Of a stretch of DNA of 64,000 nucleotides, positions 46,903-54,913 are shown one piece after another. Position 1 is the stretch's first letter, and every line of letters starts with the position of its first letter. Below the pieces are notes generated by a model that made no database searches, had not been told where the DNA came from, and saw only the letters and a program-made list of their open reading frames with translations. The stretch comes from Ruegeria sediminis (GTDB lineage Bacteria > Pseudomonadota > Alphaproteobacteria > Rhodobacterales > Rhodobacteraceae): NCBI RefSeq assembly GCF_005938215.1, contig NZ_VCPD01000005.1:62001-126000 (forward strand), written 5' to 3'. The translations under genes were made by a program, and so were the position numbers.

Positions 46903-48168
46903 ATGCGCAGAGTCGTCGTAACCGGTCTTGGTTTGGTCACTCCTTTGGCCAGCGGGGTCGAGGAAACATGGTCGCGGCTGCTGGCCGGAGAGTCGGGCGC
47001 AGGGCCCATTACCCTATTCGATGCCGAGGCAAGCGGGGTCGCCACGACCTATGCCTGCGAGGTTCCTCGCGGCGACGGAACAAACGGCACCTTCAATCCC
47101 GACGACTGGATGCCGCCGAAGGAACAGCGCAAGATCGAGGATTTCATCCTGTACTCGATCGCAGCGGCCGAGATGGCCTGCAAGGACGCCGATTGGCTGC
47201 CCGAGGACGAGGAAGCGCGCCTGCGCACGGGTGTCATGATAGGCTCCGGCATCGGCGGCCTCGGCTCCATCGCCGAAACTGCCAACCTGATCAAGGAGCG
47301 CGGGCCGCGCCGTGTCTCGCCGTTCTTCATTCCCGGCGCGCTGATCAACCTTGCCTCGGGGCAGGTGTCGATCCGCTTTGGCTTCAAGGGCCCGAACCAC
47401 TCGGTTGTCACGGCCTGTTCGACAGGCGCGCATGCGATCGGGGACGCCAGCCGTCTTATCCGGTTGGGCGACGCGGATGTGATGATCGCAGGCGGCGGCG
47501 AAGGCTGCATCTGCGAGATCGGCATCGCCGGATTCAACGCTTGCAAGGCCCTGTCCACGAAATTCGCGGACAACCCCAAGGCCGCCAGTCGGCCCTATGA
47601 CGTGGACCGCGACGGCTTTGTCATGGGCGAAGGCGCTGGCGTGGTCGTGCTGGAAGAGTACGAGCATGCCATGGCGCGCGGCGCCAAGATCTATGCCGAG
47701 GTGCTTGGCTATGGCATGTCCGGCGACGCCTATCACATCACCGCGCCCTCCGAGGACGGGGATGGGGCCGAACGTTCGATGAAGGCCGCGCTGAAAAGCG
47801 CCGGGCTGGAGCCGAAGGATCTGGACTACATCAACGCGCATGGCACCTCGACCATGGCCGACACGATCGAACTCGGCGCGGTGGAGCGGCTGTTGGGCGA
47901 GCATGCCGGCAAGGTCACGATGACCTCGACCAAATCCGCCACGGGGCACCTTTTGGGGGCCGCGGGGGCGATCGAGGCCATCTTCTCGATCCTCGCGATC
48001 CGGGACCAGGTCGCGCCGCCGACGATCAACCTGGACAATCCGGCCGTCGAGACGCCGGTCGATCTGGCGCCGAACCAGAAGCGCGAGCGCGAAATCAACG
48101 TGGCCCTGTCGAACTCGTTCGGCTTTGGCGGCACCAATGCGAGCGTGATCTTCGGAAAGGCCGGTTGA
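46903..48168 (+). CDS. fabF: 3-oxoacyl-[ACP] synthase II
   Basis: FabF elongates acyl chains, including the step needed for cis-vaccenate, by condensing malonyl-ACP. The 421-residue protein shows the thiolase-fold active-site cysteine (VTACSTGAHA, Cys172) and the two histidines in INAHGTSTMADTIE and TKSATGHLLGAAGA. The ATG at 46903 follows AGAGG. In most relatives it follows acpP directly; here three genes intervene. mltG follows with no gap. Confidence 0.96.
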   Translation: MRRVVVTGLGLVTPLASGVEETWSRLLAGESGAGPITLFDAEASGVATTYACEVPRGDGTNGTFNPDDWMPPKEQRKIEDFILYSIAAAEMACKDADWLPEDEEARLRTGVMIGSGIGGLGSIAETANLIKERGPRRVSPFFIPGALINLASGQVSIRFGFKGPNHSVVTACSTGAHAIGDASRLIRLGDADVMIAGGGEGCICEIGIAGFNACKALSTKFADNPKAASRPYDVDRDGFVMGEGAGVVVLEEYEHAMARGAKIYAEVLGYGMSGDAYHITAPSEDGDGAERSMKAALKSAGLEPKDLDYINAHGTSTMADTIELGAVERLLGEHAGKVTMTSTKSATGHLLGAAGAIEAIFSILAIRDQVAPPTINLDNPAVETPVDLAPNQKREREINVALSNSFGFGGTNASVIFGKAG

Positions 48169-49329
48169 ATGTGGCGCGCGCTTGCCTCAAACATGCTGAC
48201 CGTTCTGGTGGTCGGCCTGTTCCTGATCGCGGGTCTGGTCCTTTGGGGCAAGGCGCAATACACCGCTGAAGGGCCCTTGGAGACGGCGATCTGCCTGCGG
48301 GTGGAGCGGGGGTCAAACATGGCCCGCGTCAGCCAGGATCTGCAGGAGCAGGGCGCGGTGACCAGCGGCATGATCTTCCGTCTTGGAGCCCAATATTCTG
48401 ATAAATCTCAAGAACTTAAGGCCGGAAGCTTCCTGGTGCGCGAACGGGCGTCGATGGAGGAGATCGTCGAGGACATCACCAAGGGCGGCGCAAGCACCTG
48501 CGGCACCGAAGTTGTCTATCGCATCGGCGTGACCAGCAACAAGGTTCTGGTGCGCGAACTGGACCCGGCCACGCTGGAGTTCGTCGAGGTCGCGGAGTTT
48601 GATCCGGCCGTGGACGAAGTGCCTAATTCCTATACGGAAAAGCGGGAGCAGGCGGATACGCGATATCGCATCGCCATGGCCGAGGGCGTGACCAACTGGC
48701 AGGTGGTCGAGGCGCTGAAGGCGATCGACGTGCTGGCCGGAGAGGTGACGGACGTGCCGGCGGAAGGGATGCTGGCGCCCGACAGCTACGAGGTCAGGCC
48801 GGGGGCCGAGCGTTCGGCGGTTCTGCAAAGAATGGTGGAAAAACAGCAGCTTAGGATAGGCGCCGCCTGGGAAAACCGGCAGGAAGGGCTGCCTCTGGAG
48901 AGCCCCGAGGAGATGCTGATACTGGCGTCGATCATCGAAAAGGAAACCGGCGTTCCAGAAGAGCGCGGGCAGGTCGCCAGCGTGTTCGTCAACCGTCTGG
49001 AAAAGGGCATGAAGCTGCAGACGGACCCGACCGTGATCTATGGCATCACCAAGGGGCAAGGCACGCTGGGCCGTGGCTTGCGGCAAAGTGAGCTTAGGCG
49101 CGCAACGCCTTGGAATACTTACCTTATCGACGGCTTGCCTCCGACGCCGATCGCCAATCCCGGGCTGGCCAGCCTGGAGGCCGCGGTTGCACCGGAGAAG
49201 ACCGATTTCGTGTTCTTCGTGGCCGATGGCACGGGCGGGCACGCCTTTGCCGAAACGCTGCAGGAGCACAACCGGAACGTCGCCAAATGGCGCGAGATCG
49301 AGGCGCAGCAGAAGGAGTCGGGCAACTGA
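48169..49329 (+). CDS. mltG: Endolytic transglycosylase MltG
   Basis: MltG cuts nascent glycan strands and sets peptidoglycan chain length. The 386-residue inner-membrane protein has one N-terminal membrane segment (about residues 9-28), a LysM-like subdomain and a YceG catalytic domain with the glutamate in ILASIIEKETGVPEERG and the YGITKGQGTLGRG and NTYLIDGLPPTPIANPG motifs. It starts immediately after the fabF stop, so it is translationally coupled. Confidence 0.95.
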   Translation: MWRALASNMLTVLVVGLFLIAGLVLWGKAQYTAEGPLETAICLRVERGSNMARVSQDLQEQGAVTSGMIFRLGAQYSDKSQELKAGSFLVRERASMEEIVEDITKGGASTCGTEVVYRIGVTSNKVLVRELDPATLEFVEVAEFDPAVDEVPNSYTEKREQADTRYRIAMAEGVTNWQVVEALKAIDVLAGEVTDVPAEGMLAPDSYEVRPGAERSAVLQRMVEKQQLRIGAAWENRQEGLPLESPEEMLILASIIEKETGVPEERGQVASVFVNRLEKGMKLQTDPTVIYGITKGQGTLGRGLRQSELRRATPWNTYLIDGLPPTPIANPGLASLEAAVAPEKTDFVFFVADGTGGHAFAETLQEHNRNVAKWREIEAQQKESGN

Positions 49330-49364
49330 CCTGACCGGCGGTTTCTTCCGTTTTGTACATTGGG

Positions 49365-49388
49365 CCGGACGGGGTTTGTCCGGTTTGT
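49365..49388 (+). terminator. Candidate terminator after mltG
   Basis: CCGGAC and GTCCGG arms with a GGGGTTT loop are followed by TTTGTAC. It is flanked on both sides by TTTGTACA-like sequence. The T tract is weak. Confidence 0.4.
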
Positions 49389-49616
49389 ACAAGGCGATTT
49401 TGCCGCCGCGGCGACGGGCCGGGGGTCCGGCCGGGCCTTCGCCAACGGAGTTCCGTCAGCTGCTTCCGACCCCGGCAAAAATCGGGACGTCTCTCTTTAC
49501 CGCTTTTCAACACTTTGTTCGGTACTCTGGCTTTGCGTGGCCACATGTGGTGCGCTTCGACGCGTGGAGGTGACTTGACCGACCTATCCTTCCCTTGGCG
49601 GCCGGAAAGGCCAGTA

Positions 49617-50255
49617 ATGTCCTTTCGTGACGACGGGTTCAGAAGCGGAACCTGGACGGAGTTCGCGGCGGCGACCGTATCAAGGTTACGAAACGCGGTC
49701 CTGGCGACATGCGTGGCAATGGTGATCTTGACGATTGCGGTCTCGTCGGCCGCAGCCTCGAACGGTGACGTCGCGATCGAAGGGCGTTCCTGCCGAGTGG
49801 TGAAATTCGATCACAGGTCCGTTTGGAGCAAGAGGCAGCTTGAAAGCCTCATTATCTCCGAGTTGCGGGCCAACAAGCGGGAATTCGGGGCCTTGGACTG
49901 GAAGTGCATGGTTCAGGCGTTCAACAATCCAGAAAAATCGGCCACCGCGCTGCGCCTGTTGAATTCCGGCCCGGAGGGGGCTGATGTTTATCGGTTCACG
50001 CTCGACAGATCCCGAAATCCTGTTGCTGACGCGCTGTCACTGGGACCCGGAAACTCGAACGGAGTGTTCACGGCAACCTTCGAGGAACATCCATCCGGAA
50101 ACGTTTTCGTTGTTCGAAGGGGAGGCGGCAAGGAACTGGTGCTGCCGGAAGAGGGGCAAACCCGGGCATCATTCAGGTTGCGGGGCGCAATGAAAGTGCG
50201 GGCGTCAGTCCGGCACGATCAAGTCGATACTGCAAACACTGGCGTTGCGTGTTAG
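49617..50255 (+). CDS. Uncharacterised secreted or membrane-anchored protein
   Basis: No family recognised. A 212-residue protein with an N-terminal hydrophobic segment (AVLATCVAMVILTIAVSSAAA) read as a signal peptide or anchor, and a soluble domain with VAIEGRSCRVVKFDHRSVW and RRGGGKELVLPEEGQTR. The start is set at ATG 49617, preceded by GGAAAGG; a TTG at 49575 with GGAGG upstream is a real alternative. It lies between mltG and an EamA transporter, just upstream of the GTA locus. Confidence 0.5.
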   Translation: MSFRDDGFRSGTWTEFAAATVSRLRNAVLATCVAMVILTIAVSSAAASNGDVAIEGRSCRVVKFDHRSVWSKRQLESLIISELRANKREFGALDWKCMVQAFNNPEKSATALRLLNSGPEGADVYRFTLDRSRNPVADALSLGPGNSNGVFTATFEEHPSGNVFVVRRGGGKELVLPEEGQTRASFRLRGAMKVRASVRHDQVDTANTGVAC

Positions 50256-50263
50256 GGGAGGCC

Positions 50264-51187
50264 ATGGATGACGCGGCATCACACAAACCTGCGGTTCCCA
50301 TTTCACTGGCTGCGGCGGGCGTCCTTTTCGCGTCGATTGGGTTCGGCTTGGTCCCCTATTTCAGCCGGGGCCTGACGGAGCAGGGCCTCGCGCCATACGC
50401 GGTCGCATTCTATCGCTACATCCTCGCCGCAGTCGTCCTGTTTCCCGCTCTTGTTCTCTGCAGGTCAGCCTGGCGGGAGATTCTTTGGGGTATGGCCGCC
50501 GGAGCCGTCATGGGATTGGGATGGATCGGCTATGTGAGCGCGCTGGAAACGGTGCCCGCTTCGACGGTGGGCGTTCTCTACATGACCTATCCGGTTTTCA
50601 CGCTGCTGATCGCCTGGGCGCTGTTCGGAGACCGGCCGACGAAACGCGGCCTGGTCGCCGCCGGCTTGATCATCGTGGCGGCGGTCATCGCCGGGTCACC
50701 GGCCGCGGTGCCACCGGACCACATCCCAAGGCTTCTGGTCGCGCTGGCGGCTCCGTTCGGGTTCGGCTTTGGCATCTGCGTGCTCGTGCACCGTCTGTCG
50801 CGCATAGCGCCTCTCGCTCGTATCGCGTCGGTGTCGCTTGGGTCGGTTCTCGGGTTGTCGCCACTGATATTGACTTCGGACATCGCCGACATCCTGCCCG
50901 GCGACAGCAGCGATTGGGCGCTGAATACCGGTCTCGGCCTGGTTACGGCGCTGGTCCCGCAGCTGATCTATACGATCTGCTCGCCCGTGATTGGCGCGAC
51001 GCGAACCGCCGTCATTGGCAGCATAGAGTTGCCCACCATGTTCGCGGTCGGAATTGTCGCCTTTGGCGAGATCATCAGCCCGGCGCAGGCAGTTGCCTGC
51101 GCTTTGGTCCTTGGCGCGATCGCTTTGACGCAGAGCCGGGCGACGCGCACGGTTACAACCGTCATTGCGAGAAAGCCCAGGAAATAG
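50264..51187 (+). CDS. DMT-superfamily (EamA) transporter
   Basis: A 307-residue, ten-helix transporter of the EamA family, with the repeats GLVPYFSRGLTEQGLAPYAVAFYR and LETVPASTVGVLYMTYPVFTLLIAW in the first half and SPVIGATRTAVIGSIELPTMFAVGIV in the second. The substrate is unknown. The ATG at 50264 is preferred, although GGGGAGG sits unusually close upstream; GTG 50249 is an alternative. It overlaps no neighbour and is followed by the GTA promoter region. It is a different family member from the one at 16.9 kb. Confidence 0.83.
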   Translation: MDDAASHKPAVPISLAAAGVLFASIGFGLVPYFSRGLTEQGLAPYAVAFYRYILAAVVLFPALVLCRSAWREILWGMAAGAVMGLGWIGYVSALETVPASTVGVLYMTYPVFTLLIAWALFGDRPTKRGLVAAGLIIVAAVIAGSPAAVPPDHIPRLLVALAAPFGFGFGICVLVHRLSRIAPLARIASVSLGSVLGLSPLILTSDIADILPGDSSDWALNTGLGLVTALVPQLIYTICSPVIGATRTAVIGSIELPTMFAVGIVAFGEIISPAQAVACALVLGAIALTQSRATRTVTTVIARKPRK

Positions 51188-51348
51188 TTTTCGGGTCCAA
51201 TCCCGCCGCGCAAGTTGGAACCGGAAACGGCCCGGTTCGCGTCAAGGACAAATCGCCTGTTGAAAAGGGCGGTAATTCGGGTCCTTGCGAAATTCAGAAA
51301 ACATTAACTATTTCAGCGCGTTACCCGTTGCGCCCGTTGCCGAAATCC

Positions 51349-51377
51349 TTGACTTTGCGACCGGTTTCGCGTATGGG
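51349..51377 (+). promoter_or_regulatory. Predicted promoter of the GTA remnant
   Basis: TTGACT at 51349-51354 and TATGGG at 51372-51377 with a 17-base spacer form the best sigma-70-like promoter in the window. It would start transcription near 51384, about 20 bases before a strong hairpin. Confidence 0.55.
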
Positions 51378-51404
51378 CATGTGCCATGCTAGAAGAAGTG
51401 GGCG

Positions 51405-51434
51405 ACGGCCCCGGGGCGACCCGGCGGCCGTTTT
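51405..51434 (+). terminator. Leader hairpin/attenuator in front of GTA gp1
   Basis: ACGGCC pairs with GGCCGT and CCGGG with CCCGG (one bulged C) around a GCGA tetraloop, then TTTTCATTTC. It sits between the predicted promoter and gp1, where it could act as a transcriptional attenuator. It could also be the terminator of the transporter gene. Confidence 0.6.
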
Positions 51435-51481
51435 CATTTCTCTCGTGCGGAGGTCACTCTCGCATGAGGTCACGAGCAAAC

Positions 51482-51751
51482 ATGACTTTGATTACCCCGG
51501 AAGAGCGGATTTCCCGGACGGCCGAGCTTTTGCTGTCGCTGGAGACGTCCATCCGCGGTCTGCGCCAAGCGGCGGAAGACCTGCGCAGGCAGATCGAGGC
51601 CGGGGAGGATGCAGACCTTGCCGGCGCCGGCAAGCAACTGGGACAGGTCGAGAGCCTGATCCGAAGTTGCCAGAAAGTGGAGACGAGTTTTGTCGAGCAC
51701 CATCACAGACAATCAGGAATTGCCCAGGGGGGGCTATGCCCTCGACCTTGA
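51482..51751 (+). pseudogene. GTA gp1 (probable small terminase), apparently frameshifted
   Basis: An 89-residue helical protein resembling orfg1 of the Rhodobacterales gene transfer agent, thought to be the small terminase (TITPEERISRTAELLLSLE, SIRGLRQAAEDLRRQIE, QLGQVESLIRSCQKVE). It stops early at 51751 after IAQGGLCPRP. If one G is removed from the run of seven at 51727-51733, the frame continues as GGYALDLEQARFEVGCRLARL and ends at 51827. That reading looks like the natural C terminus, so the gene is probably frameshifted, or the sequence has a homopolymer error. The start could also be ATG 51464. Confidence 0.65.
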
Positions 51752-54204
51752 GCAGGCTCGATTTGAAGTCGGGTGCCGATTGGCTCGCCTCCGCACCAGA
51801 TGCGGTGCGGGAAGGATTTCTGAGTGAAATCGGGGAGGGGGGGCTGTGCGCCCTCCCTTTCCTTTTCGAGTTCTGGGCGCTGCCGCACCAGCTGCCGCCG
51901 GAGGGGGAGTGGCGGTCATGGGTGATCCTGGGCGGGCGCGGCGCGGGCAAGACGCGGGCCGGGGCCGAATGGGTGCGGTCGGTGGTCGAAGGGGCGAAAC
52001 CCCTGGACAAGGGGGCCGCGCGGCGGGTGGCGCTGGTGGGCGAAACCTTCGACCAGGTGCGGGACGTGATGATCATGGGCGACAGCGGCATCCTGCGGTG
52101 CTCTCCGCCGGACCGGAGGCCGCAGTGGAAGGCGTCCGAGCGCAAGCTGATCTGGCCCAACGGGGCCGAGGCGCAGGTGTTTTCGGCGCATGACCCCGAG
52201 GGGCTGCGGGGCCCGCAATTCGATGCGGCCTGGGTGGACGAACTCGGCTGCGCCGCGATCGACAAGGGCACCAACGAGCCGAACAAGTTCCTGGACCCGA
52301 AATCCTCGGAGTCGCGCCTGCCCAGGTACTCGGACGGAACGCGCGACGATCTGATCCAGGTGCAATACCTGAAGGCGATGCTGGGATATTGGGACCGTCC
52401 GGAAAACAACCCGGTGTCGCCGGTCTATGGCGGCCGCATGATCGACCTGACGAACGCCTATGTCTGGGCGTGGGATGCGCGCCCGTTTCCGGCCTTTCCC
52501 AACCGCCGGAACCTGTGGAGCGACGGCGCCAACCATGCGCGCGGGCACTGGCTGAACGGGCGGACGGGCAACCGGACGCTTGCATCCGTCGTGACCGAGA
52601 TCTGTCACCGGTCCGGCGTCACCGCGATCGACGTGTCGGAACTGTGGGGCGTCGTGCGGGGCTATCTGCAGGAGGATGTGTCGGATGCCCGCGCGGCCCT
52701 GCAGCCGTTGATGCTGCGCTACGGGTTCGACGTGGTCGAGCGGGACGGGGTGCTGCGGTTCCGGATGCGGGACGGAAGCGGCGCCGTGGCCTTGTGGCCG
52801 GAACACCTAGCGCGAAGTCCTGAGATCGAGGGAATCGTCGAATACCGCCGCGAGGCAGAAGCAGAGATGACCGGGCGGGTCCGTCTGCGTTTCGTGCAAT
52901 CGGATGCCGACCACGACATCGTGGCCGAGGAGGCCGTGCTTGCCGATACCGAGACCCACGCCGTCGCGAGCAACGAGATGCCGTTGTCGATGACGCGGGC
53001 GGAGGGCCGTCAGACCGTCGAACGCTGGCTGAGCGAGGCGCGCGTCTCGCGCGAGACCGCGAGGTTCGCCTTGCCGCCTTCGCTGATGGCGCTGAGCGCG
53101 GGGGATGTGGTGCGGCTGCCGGCGGCGGCTGGCGGCGCGGAACTGCTCTATCGCATCGACCGGATCGAGCAGGCGGAACTGCAACTTGCCGAGGCGGTAA
53201 GGATCGAGCCAGGCGTCTATCAGCCCGCCGATTTTCCGATGGACGAGGTTCGCGCGAAGGCTTTCGTGGCGCCGACGCCCGTCCTGCCCGTGTTTCTGGA
53301 TCTGCCGTTGATCACCAGGGACGAGGCGCCCCATGCCCCGTATCTGGCGGTCACGGCGGAGCCCTGGCCGGGAAGTGTGGCGGTCTACGTGTCGTCGAAC
53401 GACGAAGGCTATGCGCTGGGCGAGATCATCGCGGACCGGGCCGTGATCGGCTATACCGAGACCGCCCTGCCGCGGGCCAGCGCCGGGTTGTGGGACGAAG
53501 GCCCCGCCCTGCAGGTCAAGCTGGTCGCGGGATCGCTGGAATCCCGGTCTCGGTCGGCTGTCCTGAACGGGGCGAACCTGGCCGCCATCGGGGACGGGAC
53601 ACCGGGAAACTGGGAGGTCTTCCAGTTCGCCACCGCGGAGCTGCTGGCGCCGGAAGTCTATTCGCTGTCCGGACGATTGCGCGGCCAGTTGGGCAGCGAC
53701 GCGCTTGTGCCGGATGTCTGGCCCGCCGGATCGATGTTCGTCCTGCTGGACGGGCGGGTCGCGCAGATCGGGTTGGCGCGTTCCGAGCGTCGGGTGGCGA
53801 AGCACTATCGCATCGGTCCCGCGCGGCGGGGATATGACGATCCGTCCTACACGCACCTGATCCGGGCCTTCGATGGCAACGGGCTGAAACCTTATGCGCC
53901 CGTGCATCTGGTCGCCAAGGCGACCGCCGATGGCACCGCGTTCAGTTGGATCCGGCGCGCCCGGATTGACGGCGATGACTGGAGCGGCCTGGACGTTCCG
54001 TTGGGCGAGGAAAGGGAAACCTACCTGTTGCGGGTGCGGCATGGTGGGCGGGTCGTTCGGGAGGTGTCAACGGGAACGCCGGGCTGGACCTATGACTCGG
54101 CGGCAAGGTCTTCGGACGGGCTTTGGGGGGCGTACGAGGTCGAGGTGGCCCAGATATCGGCCACATACGGGCCGGGAGCCTTTGCCCGGCTGACCGTGGA
54201 GTGA
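51736..54204 (+). CDS. Chimera of GTA terminase N terminus and gp15 C terminus
   Basis: An in-frame 822-residue fusion made by deletion. Residues 1-170 match the GTA large terminase: FWALPHQLPPEGEWRSW, Walker A GGRGAGKT at 66-73, and a Walker B that ends VDEL at 167-170. From about residue 169 the sequence is that of gp15, the tail host-specificity protein: GCAAIDKGTNEPNKFLDPKSSE is the TIM-barrel domain, then WAWDARPFPAFPNRRNLWSDG, and finally the phage-tail domains. The terminase nuclease domain, gp3-gp14 and the gp15 N-terminal half are absent. The join falls within the codons for VDELGC (52234-52250). The fused protein cannot be a working terminase. The reading frame is intact throughout. 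Confidence 0.85.
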   Translation: MPSTLSRLDLKSGADWLASAPDAVREGFLSEIGEGGLCALPFLFEFWALPHQLPPEGEWRSWVILGGRGAGKTRAGAEWVRSVVEGAKPLDKGAARRVALVGETFDQVRDVMIMGDSGILRCSPPDRRPQWKASERKLIWPNGAEAQVFSAHDPEGLRGPQFDAAWVDELGCAAIDKGTNEPNKFLDPKSSESRLPRYSDGTRDDLIQVQYLKAMLGYWDRPENNPVSPVYGGRMIDLTNAYVWAWDARPFPAFPNRRNLWSDGANHARGHWLNGRTGNRTLASVVTEICHRSGVTAIDVSELWGVVRGYLQEDVSDARAALQPLMLRYGFDVVERDGVLRFRMRDGSGAVALWPEHLARSPEIEGIVEYRREAEAEMTGRVRLRFVQSDADHDIVAEEAVLADTETHAVASNEMPLSMTRAEGRQTVERWLSEARVSRETARFALPPSLMALSAGDVVRLPAAAGGAELLYRIDRIEQAELQLAEAVRIEPGVYQPADFPMDEVRAKAFVAPTPVLPVFLDLPLITRDEAPHAPYLAVTAEPWPGSVAVYVSSNDEGYALGEIIADRAVIGYTETALPRASAGLWDEGPALQVKLVAGSLESRSRSAVLNGANLAAIGDGTPGNWEVFQFATAELLAPEVYSLSGRLRGQLGSDALVPDVWPAGSMFVLLDGRVAQIGLARSERRVAKHYRIGPARRGYDDPSYTHLIRAFDGNGLKPYAPVHLVAKATADGTAFSWIRRARIDGDDWSGLDVPLGEERETYLLRVRHGGRVVREVSTGTPGWTYDSAARSSDGLWGAYEVEVAQISATYGPGAFARLTVE

Positions 54205-54212
54205 CCCGGATC

Positions 54213-54509
54213 ATGCGCCCACTGCTTCACGGGGATGTCAGTTCGGCGGCACGGGTCCTGCTTGGCGTTCCGCCCGCCGAGCGCGATTTGCTGTGCCGCC
54301 GCATGATCACCGAGGCTGAGATCGCGGATCGGCACGTGGCTGCGACGGGCAGGCTGCATCCCGATTTCGGCAACGGGTCGCTGATGTCGGCCGCGCGCAG
54401 GCGGGCGCTGGCGGATGAGCCCGGTTTCGACGATCCGCACTATTGCAGCTGTTTCGAACTGGTGCTGCGTCACCTGATCCGGTTTCACGTCAGCCGGACG
54501 CGCAGCTGA
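54213..54509 (+). CDS. Small protein of the GTA-cysE junction
   Basis: A 98-residue soluble protein of unknown function. A homologous small gene usually follows gp15 in Rhodobacterales. Features are LLHGDVSSAARVLLGVPPAER, HVAATGRLHPDFGNGSLMSAARR and LVLRHLIRFHVSR. The ATG at 54213 is preferred; GTG 54201 would overlap the upstream stop as GTGA. Its presence marks the right edge of the GTA locus as undisturbed. Confidence 0.7.
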   Translation: MRPLLHGDVSSAARVLLGVPPAERDLLCRRMITEAEIADRHVAATGRLHPDFGNGSLMSAARRRALADEPGFDDPHYCSCFELVLRHLIRFHVSRTRS

Positions 54510-54828
54510 CGCAGCGGCTGGCCGCGAGATCGAGTTCCAGGCGGCCCCGGGCGATCTCGTCGCCGCAATCCTCGCAATAGCCGTATTCGCCCTCGTCGAT
54601 CCGATGGAGGGCGGCGGTGAGCCGCCTGGCCTCGAGATCGCGCCGCGCCTGCTGTGCCTTGGCCATCGCCTGATTTTGTAGCGCGTCCATCCGGCTGAGG
54701 CGGCCGATCGCCTGCTGATCCAGTTCGACCACGCCCTGCGCGTCGCGCGCGGCTTTGGAACCCCGTTCCAGTTCGGTCAGCTTTTCGCGGATGAGGCGCC
54801 GAAAATGTTCAAGTTCCGAGTCATTCAT
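54490..54828 (-). CDS. TraR/DksA-type zinc-finger protein
   Basis: A 112-residue TraR/DksA-family protein. It has an N-terminal coiled coil (DSELEHFRRLIREKLTELERG; MAKAQQARRDLEARRL) and a C4 zinc finger, CEDC and CVSC, near the C terminus (YGYCEDCGDEIARGRLELD). Such proteins bind RNA polymerase through the secondary channel. The start ATG 54828 is preceded by CGGAA; ATG 54846 is an alternative. Its 3' end overlaps the preceding convergent gene by 20 bases, and it is divergent from cysE. Confidence 0.85.
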   Translation of the reverse strand: MNDSELEHFRRLIREKLTELERGSKAARDAQGVVELDQQAIGRLSRMDALQNQAMAKAQQARRDLEARRLTAALHRIDEGEYGYCEDCGDEIARGRLELDLAASRCVSCASG

Positions 54829-54913
54829 TTCCGTTGTGTCGCACATCAAGGGTTTGCGTTTGGCCTTTTGCCGCCTAGATGGGTATTCTAGGCGGAGCAG
54901 AGGACCGAAAGCC

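Noticed and set aside
51386-51481. An earlier gp1 start at ATG 51386
   Set aside because: It would translate through the attenuator-like hairpin; ATG 51482 or 51464 fits the expected N terminus.
50485-51735. Upstream extension of the terminase-gp15 frame by about 400 codons
   Set aside because: It runs through the EamA transporter and the GTA promoter region in another frame; the terminase-like sequence begins only at ATG 51736.
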